64,000 bases of DNA, from contig CBDFHN010000002.1 of NCBI GenBank assembly GCA_965247735.1, positions 2,542,001 to 2,606,000 on the forward strand, written 5' to 3'. Below the pieces are notes generated by a model. It saw only the letters and a program-made list of their open reading frames with translations, did no database searches and was not told where the DNA came from. Positions 53,701-62,458 of this stretch are shown here, piece by piece (positions within the stretch are counted from its first letter, which is position 1; each line of letters opens with the position of its first letter). The stretch is from JAOXRU01 sp965247735 (GTDB taxonomy: Bacteria; Bacteroidota; Bacteroidia; Flavobacteriales; Flavobacteriaceae). A program made the translations under genes and the position numbers.

Positions 53701-54193
53701 GCTTTAACAACCACCATACCGTTTCCATATATTTGGATTTATAGGTAACATATGGATCTTCCATATCTACCCAATACCCAACTTTACGTGTCATATCGTT
53801 CCAAACATCTGTATAACGCATTACTGCCTTTTTACAAGCCGCATTGTATTCTTCTACAGATATTTTAGTGCCAATATCCTCTTTGGTAATTCCTAATTCT
53901 TTTTCTACTCCAAGTTCTATGGGCAAACCATGTGTATCCCATCCCGCTTTACGGTTTACTTGAAATCCTTTCATGGTTTTATACCTTGGAAAAATATCTT
54001 TTAGGGTTCTTGCCATTACATGGTGAATTCCTGGCAATCCGTTTGCAGAAGGTGGGCCTTCAAAAAATATATATGAAGGTTTTCCTTCTCTTGTTGAAAT
54101 ACTTTTTTCGAAGATATTTTCTTCCTCCCAGTAGTTTAAAACTTCTTCCGCTATCTTTGGTAAATCTAAGCCTTTATATTCTGCAAACTTCAT
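50792..54193 (-). CDS. ileS: Isoleucine--tRNA ligase
   Basis: The 1133-residue class I synthetase charges tRNA-Ile and edits mis-charged valine. The HIGH-type motif is GIHH (55-58, in SANGLPGIHHV) and the KMSKS-type motif is QKMSKRLGNA. An editing domain (about 190-400) with WTTTPWTLPSNTAL and GTGIVHTAPTFG lies between them. A C-terminal anticodon-binding region completes the protein. The length is normal for the Bacteroidota (eukaryote-like) IleRS type. No zinc-binding CxxC cluster is seen at the C-terminus, in line with this type. It is the first gene of an operon with the DksA-like gene, which starts three bases after its stop. Confidence 0.97.
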   Translation of the reverse strand: MKFAEYKGLDLPKIAEEVLNYWEEENIFEKSISTREGKPSYIFFEGPPSANGLPGIHHVMARTLKDIFPRYKTMKGFQVNRKAGWDTHGLPIELGVEKELGITKEDIGTKISVEEYNAACKKAVMRYTDVWNDMTRKVGYWVDMEDPYVTYKSKYMETVWWLLKQIYNKDLIYKGYTIQPYSPKAGTGLSSHEINQPGAYQDVTDTTVVAQFKALPESLPSFLSDIGGDVHFLAWTTTPWTLPSNTALTVGSKIDYVVVKSYNQYTFEAVNLVLAKGLVGKQFSGKFVQVATEEKLKAFEKGDKKIPYLIGDSFKGAAVVGVKYEQLLPYVLPHDNPENAFRVISGDFVTTEDGTGIVHTAPTFGADDALVAKQAEPEIPPLLVKDENDNLVPLVDLQGRFRPEVGPFGGKYVKNEYYADGEAPERSIDVEIAIQLKEENKAFKVEKYVHSYPHCWRTDKPILYYPLDSWFIKVTDIKERMSELNDTINWKPKSTGEGRFGNWLKNANDWNLSRSRYWGIPLPIWRTEDGKEELMVGSVAELKDEMAKAVKAGVLKEDIFADFEVGNMSEENYEKIDLHKNIVDQIVLVSPSGQPMKRESDLIDVWFDSGSMPYAQWHYPFENKEYIDDNKSFPADFICEGVDQTRGWFYTLHAIGTMVFDSVAYKNVVSNGLVLDAAGQKMSKRLGNAVDPFETMKAYGPDATRWYMMANANPWDNLKFDIEGVAEVRRKFFGTLYNTYSFFILYANIDKFSYAEDDIAIEKRPEIDQWVLSELNSLVEKVDEYYASYEPTKATRAISDFVQEHLSNWYVRLCRRRFWKGEYAHDKISAYQTLYTCLLTVAKISAPVAPFFMERLYKDLTKATQGENVESVHLAEFPVADKALINTVLERKMENAQTISSLVLSLRAKEKIKVRQPLQKIMIPILDEVQKAEILAVADLIKSEVNVKEIELLDDASGILIKQIKPNFKVLGPRFGKDMGLVSKKIQSFCQEEIQEIEKKETIVVEINGKSITLELSDVEISSQDIEGWLVANSGGITVALDVTINELLKNEGIARELVNRIQNVRKDSGLEVTDRIIIKLEKGGLIEEAVSENINYIKSETLTAELIFEETLESGIEIAFDDVKTKLVLEKH

Positions 54194-54393
54194 TATCGGT
54201 TTTCCTTATCTAATTCAAGTCTGCGAATTTACTAAATTCCTATGAATTCGGATATTGAATTCTTAAAAAAGACCGCTAACCTATTGTGCATTAGTCAAAA
54301 AAAGTACATAATACCAAACCTAATAGTATTTTACAACATTACTTTAGTTGGCTTAACCAACTAACAACAACCAAAATAAAGCAAGAATCCCTC

Positions 54394-56799
54394 TTAAAAG
54401 TCACAGGATATACCTACAATAAAGTTACTTCCAGCAGCTGCAATTCCCGAAGAATATGGTTTGTACCGCTGATTCGTTATATTCTCTATAGACACCGTAG
54501 TAGTGATGTTTTTGGACAGTTGATATCTCGATTTTAAATTAAGTGTATACCAAGATGGTGCATACGGATTACCATCGCTATCTGAAGCATAAATAAATGG
54601 TTTGCTTTTTTCTGATGGTGCTAAGTCTTTATTTAAAATTTCGTCATTATAGTCTATAAATAAATCTATTTTTAGTTTATGATTTTTCCAAATCATATGT
54701 GCATTAGCAAATAGTGGAGCTGCATGCCTTAATGGAGCGTTTGTACCATCTTCAAGCTCTTCAATACCTTCAGTGATTGTTACATTTGAAGTAAAAGATA
54801 GATTACTGCTAAAAAAATAGTCAAGTCCAAATTCAAAACCATAAACATAGGCCTTAGCAGCATTTTGAATGGCTTGTACTTTGCTAGACTCGCCATTATA
54901 TTCAATTATAGTTTCCCCATTTAAATCAAAATCTCTCCTAATTAGCGCGTCTACCAAATAGGTATAATAGGTAGTTGCACTAAAAAACAGTTTGTTTTTA
55001 ATATTTTTCTTTAGTCCCAATTCACCACTATAGGCATATTCTGCTTCCAAATCTGGATTGGGAACTACAACTGCACCTGGTTCTGAATCAAACACCTTGC
55101 CTACATCATCTATATTTGGAGCTCTAAAACCTGTAGAACCGTTTAAAGTAACTTGCCAACTTTTACCAGGAAACCAGCTCATCCCTATACTTCCTGTAAA
55201 TGCTCCTGTATTTACATTAGTATTCCCATAGGTAAAAGGATAAAATTCTGTGTCAAAATCTGCATTGATAAATACATGACTGTATCGAGCACCAGCAAGT
55301 AATGTCAAATTCTTTTTTACCAGATACTCATAATTCATATATGCAGCTACTGTTTGCCATGTAGCTCCGTCTGGATATCTAGATTGAATACCTGTACTTT
55401 CTTGAGTTGTATTGTTTATCTCATCACCTTCAGACAACACCTTATTATGAACATATTCAAATCCATAAAACAATTTTATCTCTTTAGAAAGACGTTTTTC
55501 AAAATCTGAATTAAAAGAAAAAGCATGTACTTTCTCCTCTCTATTTCTTAATATATCTGCCTGATACTTTCTATCATGTCTACTCTCTCTAAAAAACTGA
55601 TACGCGACAGTAATTTTTAATGCATCATGAAGATTGCTTTCACTTTTTCGGCCTATTTGCAAATTGGTCATCAGCCATTTTTGAGGTCCATAATACCATT
55701 CTGCATTTTTTAATACCTCATCCTTATAACTTATCAATCTATCATATCTATCATAGTCCGAGGTTTCAGAATAATGAATACCAAGGTTGAAATTCCAAAT
55801 ATCGTTTGGAACAAATTTAATTTTTTGAAATAAATTTAGCTGATGATATCCTGTAGGATTTTGAATTCTAGGAGATGAATTTGCAACGATTTTATCTTCG
55901 GCATCAACTGTTGACACATACTCTTTTCTTAGGTAATCTTCAGGACCATAATTACCCATTTTTAAATCTTGAAAATCACTAAACGTTATCGTACTTAAAA
56001 ACGCCCATTTACTTTTCCCAAAATTAAAACTAACATTTCCAGTTTTTTCTTCATTTGCTGAGGCGTATCTCATCGCTGCTCTTCCACTAAAATTGCTATT
56101 ATCACTAAGGGACAACTGCGCTTCTTTTGTATAAAAATTAAGCACACCACCCATAGCATCGCTACCAAATATAACAGAACCAGGACCAAAAATAACTTCC
56201 GTTTTTTTTATGGTAAACGGATCTATTGATATTACATTCTGAACATTTCCACTTCTAAAAATGGCATTATTCATACGAACACCATCAACAGAAAGCAGCA
56301 ATCTATTGGTTGCGAAGCCTCTAATCATAGGACTACCACCACCAAGTTGGCTTTTTTGAATATAAACCTGTCCACTGTTTTTTAAGAGATCAGCAGCCGT
56401 TTGTGGATTCGTAAAAGTTATGGACTCAGCAGAAATGGATATTAGCTTCTGGGGAATGTCTTTTTTTTGCTGTTCCCACTTAGAAACCGATAATACCACT
56501 TCTTCTAATTCTTCTGAAGTTTGTGTGAGGTAAACCGTTTTTTCCTTTTTTAAGATCTGCCTTTTGGTAAGTCTCCTAGAAATATATCCGATATGAGAAA
56601 AATAAATACGCTCGTCTGTTTTAAAACCAGATAAATCTACAAGACCATCAACATCAGAAAAAGCAGTTGTTGTTTTTGCTTCGTTATAAACAGTAACATT
56701 TGTTAACGGAAAACGAGTGTCTAAGTTTAAAACTGAAATCTGTTGGGAAAAACCTTGATATGAAAATATAAAAAATAATATTAGAATTATTTTTTTCAT
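54394..56799 (-). CDS. TonB-dependent receptor of the haem/haemoglobin type
   Basis: The 801-residue protein has a signal peptide (cut near residue 18, GFSQ) and a carboxypeptidase-regulatory-like domain (about 20-100) with a FSDVDGLVDLSGF segment. The plug (about 115-230) contains RGFATNRLLLSVDGVRMNNA followed by GSVIFGSDAMGGVLNFYT, which is close to haem and haemoglobin receptors such as HmuR/HemR. The barrel ends SNFIVGISCDF, with the usual terminal Phe. A haem-uptake role is supported by the plug but not by neighbours; no haem-processing or iron-transport gene is adjacent. It lies between recO and ileS and is probably monocistronic. Confidence 0.88.
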   Translation of the reverse strand: MKKIILILFFIFSYQGFSQQISVLNLDTRFPLTNVTVYNEAKTTTAFSDVDGLVDLSGFKTDERIYFSHIGYISRRLTKRQILKKEKTVYLTQTSEELEEVVLSVSKWEQQKKDIPQKLISISAESITFTNPQTAADLLKNSGQVYIQKSQLGGGSPMIRGFATNRLLLSVDGVRMNNAIFRSGNVQNVISIDPFTIKKTEVIFGPGSVIFGSDAMGGVLNFYTKEAQLSLSDNSNFSGRAAMRYASANEEKTGNVSFNFGKSKWAFLSTITFSDFQDLKMGNYGPEDYLRKEYVSTVDAEDKIVANSSPRIQNPTGYHQLNLFQKIKFVPNDIWNFNLGIHYSETSDYDRYDRLISYKDEVLKNAEWYYGPQKWLMTNLQIGRKSESNLHDALKITVAYQFFRESRHDRKYQADILRNREEKVHAFSFNSDFEKRLSKEIKLFYGFEYVHNKVLSEGDEINNTTQESTGIQSRYPDGATWQTVAAYMNYEYLVKKNLTLLAGARYSHVFINADFDTEFYPFTYGNTNVNTGAFTGSIGMSWFPGKSWQVTLNGSTGFRAPNIDDVGKVFDSEPGAVVVPNPDLEAEYAYSGELGLKKNIKNKLFFSATTYYTYLVDALIRRDFDLNGETIIEYNGESSKVQAIQNAAKAYVYGFEFGLDYFFSSNLSFTSNVTITEGIEELEDGTNAPLRHAAPLFANAHMIWKNHKLKIDLFIDYNDEILNKDLAPSEKSKPFIYASDSDGNPYAPSWYTLNLKSRYQLSKNITTTVSIENITNQRYKPYSSGIAAAGSNFIVGISCDF

Positions 56800-56926
56800 G
56801 CATTTACTTATTTTTTTGCCTTTAGCATATTACTAGGCTACATTTTAATCACTTAACTATTACCTATGCCTTTTTTAATTCAAAAACGATTTCCATAGGT
56901 ACTCTACACTATCCATAGATTTATCG

Positions 56927-57646
56927 CTATCTAAAAACATCATTTAAAACACTTATAGCTTTAGGTTTTCTAAATCCATGCAAATGTAATTCAAAATATA
57001 GAATTAACGTATTTAAAAGTGATGTCCTCATGGTTTTCGTCATTTTTATCAAATGAATAGCATCAAATTTTATGCCCAAAAAGGATTTAAAATAAAATAG
57101 TTCTTCCCCTTTTACTACTGGGTTAATTCCTAATGAATCTACAAAGGCTCCTTCTTGCAAATCAAAATATATAAAATCTTCATTTGAATCGTCTGGAAAA
57201 AACCCTAAATACTTACTTAAATGGAGCATGAAAAAAATATGAAAATTTGCAACTTCATCGTGCGTATCTAGCCATTGCAATGCTGCTTCCAAATACCGGA
57301 ATAACTTTTGATTTTGCTCTTCTTCATGAATACTTTTTGATAAAACTTCTGCTAAAAACATGGCAACAGTGCTCTTGCTAAAATTGGTATACAAAGACCG
57401 ATAAGGGTAGGAAACCTTAGCTTCTTTTATCCGTTCCAATCCCCCCTTGTTTTTATGACTTGCAGTAAGTTCTAATTGCATTAGAGGTTGAAAATATGCA
57501 GTTTTCAATTTTCCTCTTTTTGAAGCCAACACTCCTTTAAGCATGTAACTTTTTATACCAGATGTTTCTGTAAAACATTTTACAATAAGACTAGTATCTC
57601 CATATTTTAGAGAAGAAAGAACAATGGCCGCAGTAGTGATTTCCAT
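56927..57646 (-). CDS. recO: DNA repair protein RecO
   Basis: RecO loads RecA onto SSB-coated DNA in the RecFOR pathway. The 239-residue protein has the N-terminal OB fold (AIVLSSLKYGDTSLIVKCFTETSGIKSYMLKG) and the helical C-terminal domain (FHIFFMLHLSKYLGFFPD). The zinc-finger cysteines seen in RecO of Deinococcus and some others are absent, as is common in Bacteroidota. It stands alone, 113 bases after the SusD gene and 127 bases before the haem-type receptor. Confidence 0.92.
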   Translation of the reverse strand: MEITTAAIVLSSLKYGDTSLIVKCFTETSGIKSYMLKGVLASKRGKLKTAYFQPLMQLELTASHKNKGGLERIKEAKVSYPYRSLYTNFSKSTVAMFLAEVLSKSIHEEEQNQKLFRYLEAALQWLDTHDEVANFHIFFMLHLSKYLGFFPDDSNEDFIYFDLQEGAFVDSLGINPVVKGEELFYFKSFLGIKFDAIHLIKMTKTMRTSLLNTLILYFELHLHGFRKPKAISVLNDVFR

Positions 57647-57708
57647 AATAATAAAATTGAAAACAGCAATTTACAACATCTCTAATGCTTACTAATAAAA
57701 AATAAAGT

Positions 57709-57750
57709 AAAAACCACTAAATACCTGAAAATGATAAAAGTCTTTAGTGG
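57709..57750 (-). terminator. Terminator of the M14-SusC-SusD operon
   Basis: An 8-bp stem (CCACTAAA / TTTAGTGG, long loop of about 21 bases) is followed by a T-rich stretch on the minus strand. It lies 10 bases after the SusD stop codon. Confidence 0.6.
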
Positions 57751-57759
57751 CTTTATTTA

Positions 57760-59184
57760 TTATTGATTTACTGGAGTCACATCAAACAAGTTGGGTATTG
57801 GATTCGGAATATTACTATTCCCATCTATCTCCGATTGAGGATATAACAACCGTTGTGGGTTTACTGTAGTTGTCCCGTTATTTAGTGGAAATGGCACAAT
57901 TACATCACTATCAGATTTTAACAACCTCCTTGTATCATTAAAAGGTATATATGTAGAAAAACCTGAAACGTATCTTTCCTCAATTATCTCTCTAAGAATA
58001 GCCCTATCAGTTGCAATATTATCCAGATTCTCCATTCCTCCAGCATCAAAATCAGCTTGAACATAGGCATCGTATTTATAAGTATCTCCTGCATCAATTA
58101 AATTAAACGCATTTCCAGAACTCAAAAATACTCTTAACTCATTTAGCTTATCAATTGCTCCTTGATTATCCGAATTGACTCTTAATATACATTCTGCCCA
58201 AATCAATAAATTCTCTTCAAAACTTACCAATTTCATTGGAGTAGCTTTATCATCTATACCATTTGTTTGTTCTCCATCTCCATCTATATAAGAGTAGTTT
58301 CTTCTTGCAGTTTCATCTGTTTTTGCGTTATTTCTGCTCGACAGATTACTAGGGTCTAATAATTCTCTATAAAATGCTCCAGCACCAGTCATATCTCCTG
58401 CTCTACTACTATTTACAAAATTATACAAAATATTACTATTTCCATCTACCTCACCAATTGGGTGATAGGCCATTGTATTTGAATGACTACTAATTCCTTT
58501 ATCTACAAAACTTAACGCCATATCATATTGCTTAGTTTGCAAATAATACCTAGCTTTTAATGTATTTGCTGCTTCTACCCATTTTGTTCTATCTCCACTG
58601 TAATAAATATCGTGTGTGTCAGTAACTGCTGTAGTAGCTCCATCTATTAATTTTGGAATAGCATTATCTAACAAAGACTGAATATTTCCATAAATATCTG
58701 CTTGATTATCTAATGTTGGGTCTTCCGAACTTAAGGTCGGATCATCGGGCACAGCTTTTGAATATGGAATATCTCCAAACAAGGATGAAGTCGTTCCAAT
58801 AACCAAAGCCTCATTTACATCAATTATGCCCTGTAACAAACCAACATCAGGAGAAATTCTTCTTATTTCTTTATTTTGTACTAAAACACCATTATACACA
58901 TGACTCCATACTTCATTAGAATCCCCTGGAGTGTATGTATATCCGTAAATTGTTTGCTGCACAAGGTTTAAACCTATTAACCCACCAGTGTAATACATTG
59001 ACACTCTAGACAATTGTCCTTGTTGAATTTGGGCATTGGCCAATAATGTTCCTTTTAACAATAAATCTCCAGATGGTACTTCTGTTAATTGATTTGGATT
59101 TTCATTTACCTCTAAATAACTATCGCAAGACACAACAATCAATAGAAAAACAAACAATATCCCTATATTATATTTAGTTTTCAT
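57760..59184 (-). CDS. SusD/RagB-like nutrient-binding lipoprotein
   Basis: The 474-residue protein has a lipoprotein signal peptide (Cys20 in IVVSC) and a SusD-like alpha-helical domain with TPR pieces. Marks are YLEVNENPNQLTEVPSGDLLL, LGTTSSLFGDIPYSKA, ANTLKARYYLQTKQYD, NLLIWAECILRVNS and the C-terminal RRLLYPQSEID. It sits on the cell surface and hands substrate to the SusC barrel in a pedal-bin mechanism. Its partner SusC starts 11 bases upstream and an M14 carboxypeptidase gene precedes both, so a peptide ligand is plausible. It is of the shorter SusD-like_2 type. Confidence 0.93.
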   Translation of the reverse strand: MKTKYNIGILFVFLLIVVSCDSYLEVNENPNQLTEVPSGDLLLKGTLLANAQIQQGQLSRVSMYYTGGLIGLNLVQQTIYGYTYTPGDSNEVWSHVYNGVLVQNKEIRRISPDVGLLQGIIDVNEALVIGTTSSLFGDIPYSKAVPDDPTLSSEDPTLDNQADIYGNIQSLLDNAIPKLIDGATTAVTDTHDIYYSGDRTKWVEAANTLKARYYLQTKQYDMALSFVDKGISSHSNTMAYHPIGEVDGNSNILYNFVNSSRAGDMTGAGAFYRELLDPSNLSSRNNAKTDETARRNYSYIDGDGEQTNGIDDKATPMKLVSFEENLLIWAECILRVNSDNQGAIDKLNELRVFLSSGNAFNLIDAGDTYKYDAYVQADFDAGGMENLDNIATDRAILREIIEERYVSGFSTYIPFNDTRRLLKSDSDVIVPFPLNNGTTTVNPQRLLYPQSEIDGNSNIPNPIPNLFDVTPVNQ

Positions 59185-59195
59185 AATCTTTTTTT

Positions 59196-62100
59196 TTAAT
59201 AGTTAAATTTTATTCCAAATGCATAAGTTCTAGAGCCTGGATTTGAAAAGTAATCCAATCCTTTTCCTCTTCCTACACCAAATTGATTGATATCTGGATC
59301 TATCCCCACAACATCTGTCCAAATCACTAAATTCCTTCCAGAAGCAGTAAATTTAATAGATTCAAAACCTGTTACTTTTTTAAAGTTTTCAGAATTTAAT
59401 GTATACGACAATGAAAGTTCACGAAGTCGCGTCCAACTTCCATCATGTACTGCAAATTCATTAAGTTTACCATCTCCAAATCCATGAAGCGATCTATAAT
59501 ACCTCTCATCTAACAGTACATTTCCATTTCCAAAGTTTTCAACATTACCTCTAACTGTTGTTCCTGAAGGCATCACAACTCCATCATAATTAACCAAATC
59601 TTCTGTTAATGTAACAGTATTACCAACATCATCATGTGTTCCAAAATAGGAAGTAATAAAACGTGTACGTTCCGCCATATCATTCCCTTGACTGGTATCA
59701 AAGGAAGCCGCCAAAGCTAATTTTTTGTAAGACAACCCTAGTTGTAATCCACCTCTCCAATCTGGGTTAGGATCCCCTACCACCAAATTTCCTCCAGTAT
59801 CAACTTGTGGAAAACCATTGGCATCTAAATCTAAACTTCCATCATCGTTTCTTAAAGCTCCTTGTGTATATAAAACACCTAAAGGTTCTCCTTCAATAGC
59901 CACAGATTGTATAGAGCTTCCTGGTGTAAAACTAATAACTCCTCCTCCTTCTATTTTAGATACTAAATTTTTATTATTACTAAAATTCATAGAGACCGTA
60001 CCTTTCCAATCTGTTAGTTTTAAAAAATCGTATCTTAACTCTATTTCAAAACCTTCGTTTTCGATAGTTGCTCCATTACCATATATTTCTTCAAAACCTA
60101 AAGAAGGGGGTATCGGAATGTTCAATAATACATCTGTTGTTTCGTTCTGATAATATGTAGTTGATAGGGATAGTCTATTTCTTAAAAAACGTAAGTCTAG
60201 TCCAATTTCATATTCTGTCTTTATTTCTGGCTTTAACTCAGAATTCCCTAAACGCTCATCAAATTGAAAACCTCCTCCAAAATCTTCTAGAGCTATCTCG
60301 TCCGAAAACGATGAAAATTTCCCCACCTCAAAAACTGTTTGTTCTCTATGTGCTATTGGAACATTAGCTACTTGCCCATAGGCCAATCTTAACTTACCAA
60401 AAGTAAATGCTTTTTTCTGTTCTAATAACTTACTAAATGTCCACCCTATTTCTACACTAGGATAAAAGAACCCATTATTATTTTTAGGCAACACAGAATG
60501 TTTTTCATACGCTCCTCCTAATGCAAAAATTAGTTGGTCTGCGATATCAAAATTTGCTGTCCCATAAAAACGATAATTTCTTCTTAGTGTTCTTGTTGTT
60601 TCCGAAAAAATATTATCCTTAGAGCTTATTTCTGCAGCATCAAGAGGAGCTCTGAAATTAGCAATAAAATTATCGGCTTCTGTAAAATTACGTTTTCTTC
60701 TTCTATCATTAATACCAAAACCAACAACAAAATTAGCATCTAATTTTTCCATTAAATTATACCTAAAAGAAGTAAGTAAATCGGCATTAAACTCTTGATT
60801 ATTTATAGTTTCATCATCTAATAACCCATATCTACGTCCAGATCCTGCTGTATACCATGGAAAAAAGTACTCTCTAGTATCTACATAAAAATCTACACCT
60901 GATCTTAAAATAGTACTTATGTGACTATTCCAATTATAAGAGAATTCTCCTGTTCCGATAAATCGATTTACTTTTGCAGTACTTTCTTGTTCATTTATAG
61001 TCCATAATGGATTGTTATAAATAGCATTATCGCTATTCCCTAAATACCTTCTATAAGAACGATGACGAGATTGAGTTACATTTCCAGAACTATCAAAATA
61101 ATCTCCTTTATAATCTGTGATATCAAAATCTGGCGATGTTCTTAATAATCCAAGATATAAACCAGCAGTATTAGACCCTTGCTGTGTTCTATTAGATCCT
61201 GTATGAATGTAATTTGCTTTAACACTAAAAGTAAGTTTGTCTGTTAATTTTTGTCTTGTTGATACCGTAAAGTTTGTTTTTTTATAAAAACTACTTCTAA
61301 CTATTCCTTCCTGATTAATATGACCTCCACTTAAAAAGAATGTTCCTTTTTCATTTCCTCCACTAATTGAAAATTTATTATCGTAGGTAATTCCTGTTCT
61401 AAATACTTTGTCAAAATTTTGATCTGTATAAACACTCTGTGAATTCTTTTTTGTTATTGGATAGATCGTATTATCTGATACTAACGATTTAAAAAACTGC
61501 CCAGAAGTGTCTACCTCATCAGCTCCACCATCTCTCTCAGAAATCTCACTTCCCCACGAAAAGGCAGAGGTTGGACTATCATTTCCAGATGTCCCCTGAC
61601 CATATGATTTTTGCAATGGGTGTTTATACGATATTTCATCAATAGATATTCCACTAGAGAATGAAACCTTAAACCTACCTGCTTTTCCTTTTTTTGTCGT
61701 AATTACTATTACACCATTTAATGCTCGTGACCCATATAATGCTCCAGCTGAAGCTCCTTTAAATATCTGAAACGATTCTATATCATCTGGATTAAGGTCA
61801 TTCAACCTAGATTGCTGAGAAACTCCAGCAGAGGCATCGCTATCTCCAGAGCCTGCAATATTATCATTATTTAAAGGAATTCCATCAACAACAATTAGAG
61901 GCTGACTAGATCCTCCCAAAGAACTTGTTCCTCTAATTTGAATATTTGATCCAGATCCAGGATCTCCAGAGGTACCATTAATTGTAACTCCAGCAGCTTT
62001 TCCTGCGATCCCGTCTATAATTTTATTCTCTACTGGCTGCACCAGCTTTTCAGAATCTATTTTAGAATATGTAGCAGCAATTTTATCTCTTTTCTCTACA

Positions 62101-62435
62101 AAACCTAGAGCCGTAACTACCACCTCATCTAGTGACTCGGCATCTTCTTCCAAAATTGTTGAAATTGTGGTCTGATCGCCTACTAAGATTTCTTTTGTAG
62201 TGTATCCGATATAACTAATTATTAATGTCGCCTCATTACTCTGGACGTCAATGGTATAATTCCCATCAAAATCAGTAGTAGTTCCATTAGTTGTTCCTTT
62301 TACCACAATACTAGCACCTGGAAGAGGACCATTAGCATCACTTACCGTTCCTGTGACTGTTTTTTGTCCGTAAGTATAGCTACTCACAAACAATAACGCA
62401 CAAGCCCCAAAAATTAAATTCCTTATTCTGTTCAT
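59196..62435 (-). CDS. SusC/RagA-family TonB-linked outer-membrane protein
   Basis: The 1079-residue protein has a signal peptide (cut near residue 23, YTYG). A carboxypeptidase-regulatory-like domain spans about 25-105 (VTGTVSDANGPLPGASIVVKG, DFDGNYTI) and a TonB-box region follows (LDEVVVTALGF). The plug (about 115-245) has IQIRGTSSLGGSSQPLIVVDGIPL and the family-typical GASAGALYGSRALNGVIVITTKKG. The barrel ends RTYAFGIKFNY. This is the channel partner of the SusD protein encoded next to it. It starts 23 bases after the M14 peptidase gene, so the three genes form one operon. By analogy with RagAB the cargo may be oligopeptides; this is inference. Confidence 0.96.
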   Translation of the reverse strand: MNRIRNLIFGACALLFVSSYTYGQKTVTGTVSDANGPLPGASIVVKGTTNGTTTDFDGNYTIDVQSNEATLIISYIGYTTKEILVGDQTTISTILEEDAESLDEVVVTALGFVEKRDKIAATYSKIDSEKLVQPVENKIIDGIAGKAAGVTINGTSGDPGSGSNIQIRGTSSLGGSSQPLIVVDGIPLNNDNIAGSGDSDASAGVSQQSRLNDLNPDDIESFQIFKGASAGALYGSRALNGVIVITTKKGKAGRFKVSFSSGISIDEISYKHPLQKSYGQGTSGNDSPTSAFSWGSEISERDGGADEVDTSGQFFKSLVSDNTIYPITKKNSQSVYTDQNFDKVFRTGITYDNKFSISGGNEKGTFFLSGGHINQEGIVRSSFYKKTNFTVSTRQKLTDKLTFSVKANYIHTGSNRTQQGSNTAGLYLGLLRTSPDFDITDYKGDYFDSSGNVTQSRHRSYRRYLGNSDNAIYNNPLWTINEQESTAKVNRFIGTGEFSYNWNSHISTILRSGVDFYVDTREYFFPWYTAGSGRRYGLLDDETINNQEFNADLLTSFRYNLMEKLDANFVVGFGINDRRRKRNFTEADNFIANFRAPLDAAEISSKDNIFSETTRTLRRNYRFYGTANFDIADQLIFALGGAYEKHSVLPKNNNGFFYPSVEIGWTFSKLLEQKKAFTFGKLRLAYGQVANVPIAHREQTVFEVGKFSSFSDEIALEDFGGGFQFDERLGNSELKPEIKTEYEIGLDLRFLRNRLSLSTTYYQNETTDVLLNIPIPPSLGFEEIYGNGATIENEGFEIELRYDFLKLTDWKGTVSMNFSNNKNLVSKIEGGGVISFTPGSSIQSVAIEGEPLGVLYTQGALRNDDGSLDLDANGFPQVDTGGNLVVGDPNPDWRGGLQLGLSYKKLALAASFDTSQGNDMAERTRFITSYFGTHDDVGNTVTLTEDLVNYDGVVMPSGTTVRGNVENFGNGNVLLDERYYRSLHGFGDGKLNEFAVHDGSWTRLRELSLSYTLNSENFKKVTGFESIKFTASGRNLVIWTDVVGIDPDINQFGVGRGKGLDYFSNPGSRTYAFGIKFNY

Positions 62436-62458
62436 TTGTTTTTTAGTTTAGTTAATAT

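Noticed and set aside
59287..60367. Several plus-strand ORFs of 60-110 codons inside the SusC gene.
   Set aside because: They are shadows of the long, well-conserved minus-strand reading frame. Similar shadows in glmS, uvrC, ileS, pgi and the receptors were dropped for the same reason.
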